Counted from the stretch's first letter, positions 1 to 7,527 are shown. The stretch is DNA of 64,000 nt from Streptomyces sp. SID12501 (GCF_010550245.1 NZ_JAAGLU010000025.1:108486-172485); one strand, 5' to 3'. Translations and numbers: made by a program. Notes: generated by a model not told the origin, from the letters alone.

Positions 1-477
1 GTCGAGGTAGACCGGGCTGCCGGCCTTCATCCCGAGCGCCGACGCCTTGGTCACCGCGTCCGCCGCGTCCTTCGCGCCGAGGGAGGCGGCCGTGGCGGCG
101 GTGAGCTTCTCGGGGCTGGAGCCGGTCTGGCAGAACGGCTGGGCGCCGACGTACAGGGGGATGAGTTTCCAGCCCTGCGTGCTGACCGACTTCACCCAGG
201 ACGCGGTGAGGTTGGGCTGGGCGCAGCCGCGGTTCTTGCCGCCTATGTAGACGGCGGCGGCGCCGTAGAAGTTGTTGGTGCGCCAGGCCTTCATCGCAGC
301 GAGGGAGGGCGCGGTGCAGGTGTCGAACGCGCGACCGGTGTAGGTGCGCTGGGCGGGCCAGGTGGTGGCGGCCATCGAGGACTGCGCGGCGAGCCCGGCC
401 CCGGCGACGACGGCCGTCCCGGCCACCGCCCAGGTGATGTACCTGCGCTTCTTGGACTGCCGGTGACTGGACACCAC
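1..477 (-). CDS. Secreted DUF1906 (glycoside-hydrolase-like) protein, 3' end outside the window
   Basis: 159 codons are visible and the C-terminus lies beyond position 1. GTG at 477 (a second GTG at 474) is chosen because a GGGGGAGAG ribosome site lies 5-13 bases upstream. The N-terminus has basic residues (RQSKKRR), then a hydrophobic stretch ending near AQSSMA, a Sec signal peptide. The mature start (YTGRAFDTCTAPS, then FYGAAAVYIGG, GWKLIPLYVGAQ) matches the opening strands of the DUF1906/Rv2525c-like TIM-barrel family, secreted proteins that resemble glycoside hydrolases but have no agreed substrate. Extracellular cell-wall or glycan association is a family inference. Without the C-terminal half I cannot judge catalytic residues or extra domains. 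Confidence 0.8.
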   Translation of the reverse strand, partial: MVSSHRQSKKRRYITWAVAGTAVVAGAGLAAQSSMAATTWPAQRTYTGRAFDTCTAPSLAAMKAWRTNNFYGAAAVYIGGKNRGCAQPNLTASWVKSVSTQGWKLIPLYVGAQPFCQTGSSPEKLTAATAASLGAKDAADAVTKASALGMKAGSPVYLD

Positions 478-597
478 GTAGCTCTCCCCCTTGGTTCGGT
501 GACACGGAAGCAGGTCGCAACGGAGCCGGTGCCGTTCCCGTGTTCGGGAAACATCGGCCCCGGAGACCCACAAGATTCCCTCAAGCCACCGCAAACA

Positions 598-2121
598 CTA
601 GCCGCGCACCTGTCCCAGCCACTCCAGGGTCCGTCGGATCTCCGCCGCCAGCGGGTGCCCGGGGCCGCGCAGGCGGTCCACGTCGTGGAGGAGGCGGGCG
701 AGGGTGTCCCGGGCGGCGGTGCGGTCGCCGAGGGCGAGGAGGAGGTGGCCGATGCGGCGGCGGACGTCGAGGGCGAGTTCGGGGTCGCCGGCGACGTACT
801 GGTTCTCGTAGTACGGCAGCAGGGCGCGGTACTCGGCGAGGGCCGCCGCGGGTTCGCCGAGTTGTTCGAGGCACTGGGCGGCCTCGTAGCGGAAGCGCAG
901 TGCCTGGGGGTCGGCCTGGCCGGACCCGGTGGCGCGTTCGTCGGCGAGGCGGCGCAGTTCGGGCAGGGCGCGGCGGTACTGGCCGTCGTCCATGAGGGTG
1001 GCCGCGTACTGCTTGCGGAGGGTGCGGACGACCGGGGAGTGCTCGCCGTGCTGTTCGGCGGCGGCGGGCAGGATCCCGCCGAGGATGTCGACGGCCTGGG
1101 TGATCCGGCCCTCGCCGAGGAGGCGTTTGACCTCGTCGACAGCTCTGGCGACGTCGGGTCTCTCGACCACCGGGGCTGCCGTCGGCTGGGCTGCGGGGGT
1201 GCGGGCGCGGTCCGGCCAGGGGGCGTGCGGGCGCAGGAAGGGGCGCGTGGGGTCCAGGGGCGCCCCCGTGGGCATCCCACGTTCCGGGAGGAGCAGCGCC
1301 AGGTGCTCGTACACCTCCTGCGCGGAGGCGGGCCGGTGCTGCGGGTCCTTGGCGAGCAGCCGCAGGACGAGCGCTTCCAGCGACTCGGGCACCTCGGGTC
1401 TGAGGCGGCGCACGGGCAGCGGGGGCTCGTACAGGTGCCGGTGCAGCACGCCGAGGGCCGTCGAGCCGGAGAACGGCACGTCCCCGCTGAGGAGTTCGTG
1501 GAGGAGTACGCCGAGTGCGTACAGGTCCGTGTATGGGCCGACCGCGCCGCCCATCGCCTGCTCGGGCGCCATGTAGGCGGGCGAGCCGATGGGCGAACCG
1601 GTGTGCGTGAGGCGGGTCGTGTCCGTGTCCATGACGGAGGCGACGCCCAGGTCGAGGACGGTGACCGTGCCGTCCTGCTTCACCATCACGTTGCGCGGCT
1701 TGAGGTCGCGGTGGACGATCGGCACGGCGTGCACGGCGCTCAGCACGGCGCACAGTTGCGCGGCTACGGCGACCGCCCACTGCCAGGGGTAGGGGTCGTG
1801 TTCGGCGAGGTGGTCGGAGAGGTCGGCGCCGTCGACGTACTGCATGACGAGGAACAGCTCCTCGCCCTCGCTGCCCGCGTCGTGGACCGTGACGAGCCCG
1901 GGGTGGTCGACCTGCGCGGTCACCCGGCACTCGCGCACGAAGCGGCGGCGCAGTTCGTCCGCCTCCTGGCCGGCGACCTTGTCCGGGCGCAGCAGCTTGA
2001 CCGCGACGCGCCGGTCGAGCCGTTGGTCGTACGCCGTCCACACCTGGCCCATGCCGCCCTGTCCGATGAGCGTGGACAGTTCGTACCGGTCGGCGATGAC
2101 GCGGCCCGTCGCCACACTCAC
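598..2121 (-). CDS. Soluble PknB-type serine/threonine protein kinase with TPR-like C-terminal tail
   Basis: 507 aa. GTG at 2121 overlaps the stop of the upstream membrane-protein gene (GTGA), so the two are translationally coupled; an in-frame GTG at 2115 is possible. Kinase domain about residues 12-275: glycine loop GQGGMGQVW (20-28), ATP-anchoring Lys42, catalytic HRDLKPRN (137-144), DLG at 157-159 where most kinases have DFG, and APE at 185-187. All catalytic residues are present. After a Pro/Ala linker, residues about 320-500 form helical pairs typical of tetratricopeptide repeats (for example QYRRALPELRRLAD and EPAAALAEYRALLP). There is no transmembrane segment or PASTA domain, so the kinase is probably cytosolic and recruited by partners such as the coupled membrane protein. 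Confidence 0.92.
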   Translation of the reverse strand: MSVATGRVIADRYELSTLIGQGGMGQVWTAYDQRLDRRVAVKLLRPDKVAGQEADELRRRFVRECRVTAQVDHPGLVTVHDAGSEGEELFLVMQYVDGADLSDHLAEHDPYPWQWAVAVAAQLCAVLSAVHAVPIVHRDLKPRNVMVKQDGTVTVLDLGVASVMDTDTTRLTHTGSPIGSPAYMAPEQAMGGAVGPYTDLYALGVLLHELLSGDVPFSGSTALGVLHRHLYEPPLPVRRLRPEVPESLEALVLRLLAKDPQHRPASAQEVYEHLALLLPERGMPTGAPLDPTRPFLRPHAPWPDRARTPAAQPTAAPVVERPDVARAVDEVKRLLGEGRITQAVDILGGILPAAAEQHGEHSPVVRTLRKQYAATLMDDGQYRRALPELRRLADERATGSGQADPQALRFRYEAAQCLEQLGEPAAALAEYRALLPYYENQYVAGDPELALDVRRRIGHLLLALGDRTAARDTLARLLHDVDRLRGPGHPLAAEIRRTLEWLGQVRG

Positions 2122-2777
2122 CGTCCGCCCTCGTGGCTGCTGTTGGGGTTGGGGTTGGGGGTGCCGTTGCCGCTGCCGTTGCTGTCGTGCTTGCGCAGGT
2201 AGTCGCTGAGCTCGTCGAGTTCGGCGCGCACCTGGTCGATACGGGCGGGCGCGGGGCGCTGCGGCGGGGTCGGTACGGAGCTCTGGGCCGCGGGTGGCCG
2301 GGGTACCTGATCCTGGGGCTGGGGTATCGGCGTGTGAGGCATGGGGGGCTGCTGGGGCCCGGTCCGCATGTTCGCGTACGGCGACGGGGGCGGATAACCG
2401 TACCCGGGGGGCACGGTCGCGGCCCGGTCCGGCGCGTAACCGGCGTACTGGCGTTGGGGGTTGTCCTGCCGTATGTCCATGACCAGGAAGTAGGCGCTGC
2501 TCAGGGCGCCCAGGATCATCACGGTGCCGAGGGCGTAGTCGCCTTTGACGTTGTTCTCCGCCACCGCGCCGACCACCGCGAAGCACGTGATGGACAGCGG
2601 CAGACTCACCCAGGCGGCCACCCAGTTGAACCACCGGCCGCGCAGGAAGGCGACCCGGAACAGTGGCAGGCACGCGAAGAGGCCGCACGAGAGGAACCCG
2701 GCGGCGGCGATCAGCACGCGCAGGGTGATGACGGTGCCCGCGTTGCTGGTGGGCGGCGGCGCGCCGGGGCCGTACAT
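2118..2777 (-). CDS. Multi-pass membrane protein with Pro/Gln-rich cytoplasmic tail, kinase partner
   Basis: 219 aa. ATG at 2777 has AGGAGC seven bases upstream; the reading frame stays open further upstream but without a ribosome site. About four hydrophobic segments occupy residues 10-110 (starting TVITLRVLIAAAGFLSCGLF, later ALGTVMILGALSSAYFLVMD). They are followed by a disordered tail rich in Pro, Gln and Tyr (GYGYPPPSPYANM) and a short amphipathic helix near the end (RIDQVRAELDELSDYLRK). The tail has several Ser/Thr residues that could be substrates of the kinase encoded next door. The 4-base overlap with the kinase gene argues for a functional pair. The family is common in Streptomyces but unnamed. 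Confidence 0.8.
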   Translation of the reverse strand: MYGPGAPPPTSNAGTVITLRVLIAAAGFLSCGLFACLPLFRVAFLRGRWFNWVAAWVSLPLSITCFAVVGAVAENNVKGDYALGTVMILGALSSAYFLVMDIRQDNPQRQYAGYAPDRAATVPPGYGYPPPSPYANMRTGPQQPPMPHTPIPQPQDQVPRPPAAQSSVPTPPQRPAPARIDQVRAELDELSDYLRKHDSNGSGNGTPNPNPNSSHEGGR

Positions 2778-2831
2778 GACTGCTCCTGGACCGGGTTGTG
2801 CCGACGGGGACGGACGTACGAGTGACAGGTT

Positions 2832-2865
2832 CGGTGTCGGGGTTCGAGCGTATAGGCCGACACCG
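2832..2865 (-). promoter_or_regulatory. Inverted repeat with TATA-like core upstream of the membrane protein/kinase pair
   Basis: CGGTGTCGG (2832-2840) is repeated in inverse as CCGACACCG (2857-2865) around a 16-base spacer that holds the most AT-rich run nearby (CGTATAGG, read TATACG on the minus strand). It lies 55-88 bases upstream of the ATG at 2777. A dyad around a -10-like sequence suggests a repressor operator over the promoter of the operon. No regulator is encoded next to it. Confidence 0.35.
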
Positions 2866-2984
2866 ACAACGGGTCCGGGTTGTACCGAACCGTTGTCGTG
2901 CTCATCACTTGATACGTAGTTGCACGCAGCCGCACCCGCCCCCGTGCACTCGGATACGCACCCTCGGCCCCAAGTCAACCGCTG

Positions 2985-3237
2985 AGCGCCGTACAGCGCT
3001 CAGGTGTTCGCCATCGCCCTCGGTGGCGGGCGGGAGATGGTGAGCCGGGGCGAGGTCGACGTCGTCGAGGAGTTCGATGACCGGCACCGAGCTCGCCAGC
3101 CCCGGCTGCCCGGCCGCGGTACCGGCCCGCTCGAAGGGCCGCCAGGCGTCGAGGACGGCGGTGCGCACGGCCTCCCGGTCGAGCCCGTCGCGCCCGGTGT
3201 GTTCGGCGACGGTTCCGGCATCGACGAGCAGCACCTT
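2985..3237 (-). pseudogene. Remnant of an N-6 DNA methylase-like protein, truncated at both ends
   Basis: The minus strand encodes DGKVLLVDAGTVAEHT, then REAVRTAVLDAWRPFE, then SVPVIELLDDVDLAP and HHLPPAT. From memory these phrases are characteristic of the C-terminal part of the N-6 DNA methylases (type I HsdM-like) common in Streptomyces. There is no start codon or methyltransferase core: the 5' part is missing exactly where the IS200/IS605 element begins, and the similarity ends near SAVRRS without the usual end of the family. Ordinary GC codon use suggests it was once a native gene. The family assignment rests on recalled phrases, hence moderate confidence. Confidence 0.5.
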
Positions 3238-3242
3238 CCCGT

Positions 3243-3671
3243 CTACACGGGGCGCTGCTGGTTTTCGATGTACTGGCGCACGGTGGTGAGTGGCGCGCCG
3301 CCACAGGACCCGGCGAAGTAGGAGCCGGACCAGAAGTGGCCGCTCCACAGGTGCCGACGGACATGTGCGCTGTACTCCTTCCGAAGGTAGCGGGAGCTGA
3401 CGCCCTTGAGGGAGTTGACCAGCTTGGAGAGCTGGACCTTGGGCGGGTACTGCACCAACAGGCGGACATGGTCCTCCTCGCCGCCGAACTGCTTCAGTTC
3501 AGCCTCGAAGTCGGCGCAGACCTCCCGCATGATCTCCTCGCACCTGCTGAGCATGGCCTCGGTGAGCGCTCCATTCCGGTACTTCGTGACAAAAACCAAA
3601 TGAACATGAAGGTTGTTGACCACATGACGACCGGTTCTGACATCGCGATTTGGTTCCCACCTGGGTGACAT
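3243..3671 (-). CDS. tnpA: IS200/IS605 TnpA single-tyrosine (Y1) transposase with altered HUH motif
   Basis: 142 aa, normal family length. TnpA cuts and joins single-stranded DNA at the ends of the element during circle excision and insertion, using a catalytic tyrosine and a metal bound by an HUH motif. Family signatures are clear: NLHVHLVFVTKYR near the N-terminus, YPPKVQLSKLVNSLKGVSSR (75-94), and catalytic Tyr134 in VRQYIENQ. The HUH position, however, reads H68-V69-R70 (EEDHVRLLV) instead of His-x-His. The Arg codon CGC (complement of 3462-3464) differs by one base from CAC. Loss of that metal ligand would be expected to cripple catalysis, so the protein looks intact but may be inactive. 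Confidence 0.93.
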   Translation of the reverse strand: MSPRWEPNRDVRTGRHVVNNLHVHLVFVTKYRNGALTEAMLSRCEEIMREVCADFEAELKQFGGEEDHVRLLVQYPPKVQLSKLVNSLKGVSSRYLRKEYSAHVRRHLWSGHFWSGSYFAGSCGGAPLTTVRQYIENQQRPV

Positions 3672-3694
3672 AAACCGAATGCTACGGTGATCGA

Positions 3695-5017
3695 GTGAGC
3701 GATGAACTCGTGGAGGTAAAACGGCAGTTCGGGCATCGTGCCCGGCTGGCGCTGACGCCTACGCAGATCCGGCTCATGGACGACCAGGCGCACGCGGCCC
3801 GCACGACGTGGAACCTGCTGCACGACTGGTGGACGATGCTCGCAAAGGACCGCAGATTCCTCGCCACCGCCGACGCGGCGATCCGTCAGGCCCGAAAGGA
3901 GATCGACTGGCTGGCCGCACTGCCCGCGCAAGCCGCGCAGGCGGTACTCAAGGCGTACTTTCAGGCGTGGAAGAACTGTTGGGACGGCCGCGCCGAGGCT
4001 CCGAACTTCAAGTCTCGTATCCGGTCTCTCATGTCCGTGGACATTCCGCAGGGCCGGGACCTGAACATCACCCGTGTGCACCGTCGGTGGGGCATGGTCA
4101 ACATCCCCAAGATCGGCCGTGTCCGGTTCCGCTGGACCAAAGACCTCCCGGTGGGCAAGCAGGCGAACGCCGACAACCGGATCACCGGGGCCCGGCTGGT
4201 CAAGGACGCGCTCGGCTGGCACATCTCCTTTCGCGTCCAGACCCTCGAAACCACCCCCGCGCTGCACACCGGCCCGGAAGTGGGCATCGACGCCGGGGTG
4301 AACCTACCCCTCGCCCTCTCCGACGGTAACCACCAGGACCACAGCCGCCCCGCCTACACCTCCGAGGGGAAAGCCGACCGCGACAAGTGGCTGAACCCCG
4401 AGGAGAAGGCCAAACTGCTCCGCCTGGAGCAGCGAGCCGCCCAGCGCAAGACGCACCGCAAACCGGGCGAGAAGACCTCACGCCGACTCCGGCATACCTA
4501 CGACCAGATCAAGCAACTCCGCGCAACAGCCACGCGCCGAGCCGTTGACTGGCAGCACAAGACCACCACCGCCATCGCCAAGCAGTACGGCACCGTCGTG
4601 GTGGAGCATTTGCAGATCACGAACATGGTCAAGTCCGCCAGGGGCACCGTCCAGGAGCCCGGGAGGAACGTCGCCCGAAAGTCCGGTTTGAACCGCTCCA
4701 TCAGCCAGGAGGCATGGGGCCGCACCATGACGATGCTGACGTACAAGACCGCCAGGTACGGCGGCACCCTGCACAAGGTCCCCGCCCCCGGAACCTCCCG
4801 GCGCTGCTCGCTGTGCGGTTTCAGCACCCCCGGCAGCCGGGAGACCCAGGCCCTGTTCGTGTGCAAGAACATCGGCTGCGGATGGTCGGGCAACGCCGAC
4901 TGGAACGCGGCCCGCAACATCCATCACCTGTACCGGATGGGCCACGCGCTCATCCCGGCTGCCGGGAGGGCAGTCGTCAGGCGCGCGAAGCGCGTCAAGC
5001 CCGCTGCCGCAAGGTAA
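3695..5017 (+). CDS. tnpB: TnpB, RuvC-type RNA-guided nuclease of an IS605-family element
   Basis: 440 aa. TnpB proteins are compact RNA-guided DNA nucleases, ancestral to Cas12, that favour retention of the element by cutting donor sites. The RuvC triad is complete: Asp199 in GIDAGV, Glu304 in VVVEHL, Asp402 in NADWNAARNI. The zinc ribbon between RuvC-II and -III has Cys371, Cys374, Cys390 and Cys395. The N-terminal half (residues 10-180) fits the WED/REC region. GTG at 3695 lacks a good ribosome site; an in-frame GTG at 3710 is an alternative. The C-terminal basic tail (RRAKRVKPAAAR) ends just before the right end. Unlike TnpA, this protein has all catalytic residues and could be active. 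Confidence 0.93.
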   Translation: MSDELVEVKRQFGHRARLALTPTQIRLMDDQAHAARTTWNLLHDWWTMLAKDRRFLATADAAIRQARKEIDWLAALPAQAAQAVLKAYFQAWKNCWDGRAEAPNFKSRIRSLMSVDIPQGRDLNITRVHRRWGMVNIPKIGRVRFRWTKDLPVGKQANADNRITGARLVKDALGWHISFRVQTLETTPALHTGPEVGIDAGVNLPLALSDGNHQDHSRPAYTSEGKADRDKWLNPEEKAKLLRLEQRAAQRKTHRKPGEKTSRRLRHTYDQIKQLRATATRRAVDWQHKTTTAIAKQYGTVVVEHLQITNMVKSARGTVQEPGRNVARKSGLNRSISQEAWGRTMTMLTYKTARYGGTLHKVPAPGTSRRCSLCGFSTPGSRETQALFVCKNIGCGWSGNADWNAARNIHHLYRMGHALIPAAGRAVVRRAKRVKPAAAR

Positions 5018-5062
5018 GCAGGAATCTCCCGGCCACAGCCAGGAGAACACTTCAAATGAAGT
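4880..5062 (+). ncRNA. Candidate omega (reRNA) guide RNA region at the 3' end of tnpB
   Basis: In IS605-family elements the TnpB guide RNA comes from the 3' end of tnpB plus the right end of the element, with the guide read from flanking DNA. Here the last coding segment and the following 45 bases contain short hairpins, including ACTTC-AAAT-GAAGT at 5049-5062. The guide would then be the DNA just beyond the element, about 5060-5080. Boundaries are inferred from family organisation and are not seen directly. Confidence 0.3.
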
Positions 5063-5237
5063 ACGACGAGAAGTTCCTGCGGGCGCAGAGCGAAGCCTCG
5101 TCGAAGGCTGTCTCCTGCGGGTCGACAGCAAGTCCGCGAAAGACCCGGGGAGCATCGTCTTCAGCGACTACGACAAGCCCGTCTCGGCCCGGAAGCCCAG
5201 CGGCGAGATCCTCGACCTGGACGCGCTGGGCGGCTGA
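5063..5237 (+). pseudogene. 3' remnant of an unidentified gene, possibly a LolA/LppX-like lipoprotein
   Basis: One plus-strand frame reads LVEGCLLRVDSKSAKDPG, then IVFSDYDKPVSARKPSG and EILDLDALGG before TGA at 5235-5237. There is no start codon in frame and the element's right end lies just upstream, so this looks like the C-terminal end of a truncated gene. The pattern SDYxKPV followed by an Asp-Leu-rich end resembles the final strands of Streptomyces LppX/LolA-like lipoproteins; that is a weak inference. An alternative ATG frame at 5056 has poor codon statistics and is rejected. Between 5240 and 5280 there is a 15-base direct repeat of CGACACCGGAGGGCC type. Confidence 0.35.
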
Positions 5238-5288
5238 GCCCGGCCGCCGGACACCGGAGGGCCCGACACCGGAGGGCCGGAACGCCGG

Positions 5289-6047
5289 TCACAAGGTATG
5301 CCGCATCCACACGTTGGGCTCGACGTAGACTCCGTACCCGTGTTCCAGGTCGCACCGCACGGGTACCAGCGCACCCGGCACCTCCACCTCGCCGTCGCGA
5401 TCGAAGGGCAGCCCCGTCCAGGCGCGCCACTCCTCCAGCGAGGCCGCGACGCACATCGACGCAGGCGCCACGGCGACAATCGTGGCGCCGGCCCGGGCGT
5501 GCACGCGCAGCCAGGGGTCGTGGGGCAGGCCGTCCTCGCGCACCCGGTAGGCGTACTCGGTGATCGGTGTCCGCGGCTCCAGGTGCTTGGCGCTGGGCCG
5601 CACCGGGGCGACGACCTCGTGGAAACCGTGGGCGGCGGCGTTGTCCCGCATCGCCGCGAGCATACGTCCGGACAGTCCCGTGCCCTGTGCGTGCGGGGAG
5701 ACGACGATCGAGATCGCGCTCACCGTGTCCGGACGGGTACCGGCGCGCAGGTCCTGGAACGCCCACACCAGGACCTGGTCCCAGCCACGGGCGGGCAGTT
5801 CGCCCCCGCCCCGGCCGCCCCGCCCCTCGGCGGCGAGCGCGAAGGGCACGCTGTAGGCGTGCGCGACGGCCTCGCCCCGCTCGTCCTCGGCGAACAGGAC
5901 GTACTCCGGGAGTTCGGTGGCGATCCGGCCGTAGTGGGCATTGCCTGTGAAGTCGTGCAGCATCAACTCGGGCCAGGTGTCGGGCATTTCGACGACCTGT
6001 CGATACATCTCGGGGCGCTCGGCGAGGGACGAGACCTTCAGCTCCAT
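5289..6047 (-). CDS. GNAT-family N-acetyltransferase
   Basis: 252 aa. The acetyl-CoA pyrophosphate loop is visible as VVSPHAQGTGLSGRML, following the beta-strand DTVSAISIVV, which is the core of the GNAT fold. Acetyl-CoA-dependent acyl transfer is therefore likely, but the substrate is unknown. The length is above the roughly 150-170 aa of a minimal GNAT: about 75 extra C-terminal residues (ASLEEWRAWTGLPFDRDGEVEVPGALVPV) form a distinct beta-rich end seen in a Streptomyces subfamily. ATG at 6047 (MELKVSSLAERPEMY) gives the expected N-terminal substrate strand, although no strong ribosome site precedes it. Monocistronic, facing the IS scar. Confidence 0.8.
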   Translation of the reverse strand: MELKVSSLAERPEMYRQVVEMPDTWPELMLHDFTGNAHYGRIATELPEYVLFAEDERGEAVAHAYSVPFALAAEGRGGRGGGELPARGWDQVLVWAFQDLRAGTRPDTVSAISIVVSPHAQGTGLSGRMLAAMRDNAAAHGFHEVVAPVRPSAKHLEPRTPITEYAYRVREDGLPHDPWLRVHARAGATIVAVAPASMCVAASLEEWRAWTGLPFDRDGEVEVPGALVPVRCDLEHGYGVYVEPNVWMRHTL

Positions 6048-6076
6048 GGGCGAGACGGTAGCCGGATCGCGCGCCG

Positions 6077-6191
6077 CACCCCAGCCCCGGGCGGCACCAT
6101 CACGCCTTGGCCCGCATCATCAAGCCCCGGCCGCACCATTTCAGCCCGGCCGACACCCTCCAGGCCGTCCGGCACCCTCCAGCCCGTCCGG
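6077..6191. repeat. Six degenerate tandem repeats of about 19 bp
   Basis: Six head-to-tail units of 18-20 bases start at about 6077, 6095, 6115, 6134, 6154 and 6173; the consensus is CACCNTCCAGCCCGGCCGG. Units five and six differ at two positions. The last runs into GCGATTGAGGA, so its end resembles the GC-rich palindromic motif (AGCCCGTCCGGCGNTTGAGGA) scattered between Streptomyces genes. The array lies upstream of the acetyltransferase and downstream of the HNH gene. The remaining gap to 6312 shows nothing coding. Confidence 0.7.
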
Positions 6192-6312
6192 CGATTGAGG
6201 ACAAGGCCCGTTCAGGGCCGGAGCGGAGGTCTGGGCGCGGCAGCCCCCAGCAGGCGCCCACACCAACGCCGGTTCACCACCCCCAGGCAACCCGGCAACC
6301 CGGCAAAGAAAC

Positions 6313-7059
6313 TCAGCTCGCGTGGAACCGCGCGGGTGCCTCCGTCGGGTTGCCGCCGGCCGGCAACTTCTGCCCGTCGCACCCCGACAGCACCTTCTTC
6401 ATCGCGGTCTTCTCCGCCTCCGTGACCCACAGTTCGTACTTCTTCTTCACGGCGACCTGGTTGGCGACATACGTGCAGCGGTACGCCTTGTTCGGCGGCA
6501 GCCAGGTCGCCGTGTCGCCGTCACCCTTGCTGCGGTTGGTGCTCGCGTCGACGGCGCGGAGGTTGAGCGGGTCGTTGGCCAGCGCTATGCGTTTGCTGGC
6601 GTCCCAGTACTTGGCGCCCTTCTGCCAGGCGTCCGAGAGCGCGACGATGTGGTCTATGTCGACCTCGCTGCGGCCCCGCGTGAACGCCACGTCCTTGCCG
6701 CTGTAGGGGTCCGGATCCAGTTTCCCCGCCGACACCTTGCAGCCGCCGCTGCGGAACCGCACGTCGACCAGGTCCCGTTTGAGGATGTCGTCGCGGGTGT
6801 CGCACTTGTTGGAGTCGGTGTCCGCCCACGCGGTGCCGAACCGGTCGCGGGCGTATCCCGTCTTGGGCGCCCGCCCTTTCACGGTCAGCGAGTCGACAGC
6901 CGCGAGCGCCGCACCCCCGCCACCGCCTCCCCCGCCTGCCGCGCCGCTCGCGCTCTCCTCGGGCCCGGCCGACCCCAGGCTCTCGCCCTTGCACCCGCCG
7001 ACGCCGAACACCATCACGAGTACGACGGCGGCGACGCCCCCACCCCTCAGACACACCAC
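6313..7059 (-). CDS. Secreted HNH endonuclease-family lipoprotein (DUF1524/GmrSD-like)
   Basis: 248 aa. GTG at 7059 has GGAGG eight bases upstream. The N-terminus is a lipoprotein signal (hydrophobic AAVVLVMVFGVGGC, Cys about 23), followed by a Gly/Ala-rich linker with nine consecutive glycines. The catalytic region carries VDIDHIVALSDAWQKGA and later ANDPLNLRAVD and NRSKGD, the DHIV...N...NxxKGD pattern of the DUF1524 branch of HNH nucleases. Four cysteines (in NKCDT, SGGCKV, YRCTY, SGCDG) could form disulfides outside the cell. It probably degrades extracellular nucleic acid from the outer face of the membrane. No immunity gene is adjacent. Confidence 0.88.
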   Translation of the reverse strand: MVCLRGGGVAAVVLVMVFGVGGCKGESLGSAGPEESASGAAGGGGGGGGAALAAVDSLTVKGRAPKTGYARDRFGTAWADTDSNKCDTRDDILKRDLVDVRFRSGGCKVSAGKLDPDPYSGKDVAFTRGRSEVDIDHIVALSDAWQKGAKYWDASKRIALANDPLNLRAVDASTNRSKGDGDTATWLPPNKAYRCTYVANQVAVKKKYELWVTEAEKTAMKKVLSGCDGQKLPAGGNPTEAPARFHAS

Positions 7060-7267
7060 GTTGGGTTCCTCCCCTACTGCCCGTTCACTGCCAGTTCCCG
7101 TCCCCGCCCGCTACTGCCAGTTCCCGCGCCCGCCCGCAATATTCCGCCGGTCGCCAGGCTATCGGCCGGCCTCTCCCCACTACAGGGGCGCCCACCGGCA
7201 CTCAAGGGGCGTATTCCGCATACCGGGCGTATCGTCGTTGCAGACTCACCTCCGGAAGGAGCTCTGG

Positions 7268-7456
7268 ATGGGCATCCTCGACAAGTTCAAGGACCAGATG
7301 CGCGGCAAGACGGGACAGAAGCTCTCCGACACCGCGGAAAAGAAGGTCAACGAGAAGACGGGCGACAAGTACACGAGCCAGGTCGACGACGCGCAGCAGC
7401 GGATCGAGGGCGCGATGGGCATGGACCGTGATCGCGACAGGCCCGAACAGCCGTAG
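7268..7456 (+). CDS. MT0933-like small antitoxin-family protein
   Basis: 62 aa. ATG at 7268 with AGGAGC seven bases upstream. The sequence MGILDKFKDQMRGK, then AEKKVNEKTGDKYTSQVDDAQ, is highly charged and helical and matches the small MT0933/Rv0909-type antitoxin family common in actinobacteria. No toxin is encoded beside it, so a role as a true antitoxin is uncertain; many Streptomyces carry it as an orphan. A strong terminator follows at 7528. The proteins on either side are unrelated (HNH lipoprotein, Mfd). Confidence 0.75.
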   Translation: MGILDKFKDQMRGKTGQKLSDTAEKKVNEKTGDKYTSQVDDAQQRIEGAMGMDRDRDRPEQP

Positions 7457-7527
7457 CCCCGGAGGTCCCTGAAGCCTGCGACAAGAACCTGGGACAAGAG
7501 CCTGGGCAGAACCTGGGACAGAAATGA

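Larger units (their letters stand above)
3238..5060. mobile_element. IS200/IS605-family insertion sequence (tnpA and tnpB divergent)
   Basis: The element carries a Y1 transposase gene (minus) and a TnpB gene (plus) whose starts are only 23 bases apart, the IS605-type divergent arrangement. The outer limits are approximate because this family has no terminal inverted repeats and makes no target duplication. I place the left end near a small hairpin (CCCGT-CTAC-ACGGG, 3238-3251) over the tnpA stop, and the right end after the ACTTC-AAAT-GAAGT hairpin at 5049-5062. Gene remnants begin immediately on both sides, both lacking their 5' halves, so the element marks a deletion or rearrangement scar. 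Confidence 0.85.

Noticed and set aside
534..552. Possible hairpin TTCCCG/CGGGAA between the DUF1906 and kinase genes
   Set aside because: Only 6 bp of stem; too weak and not followed by other terminator features.
463..2202. Long plus-strand open frame opposite the kinase gene
   Set aside because: It is the antisense of a clearly coding kinase; in high-GC DNA several frames stay open. Its protein has no recognisable domain.
5056..5328. Plus-strand ATG frame beginning MKYDEKFLRAQSE
   Set aside because: After about 20 residues it becomes Ser/Arg/Thr-rich shadow sequence; the other frame ends in a more protein-like sequence, treated as a gene remnant.
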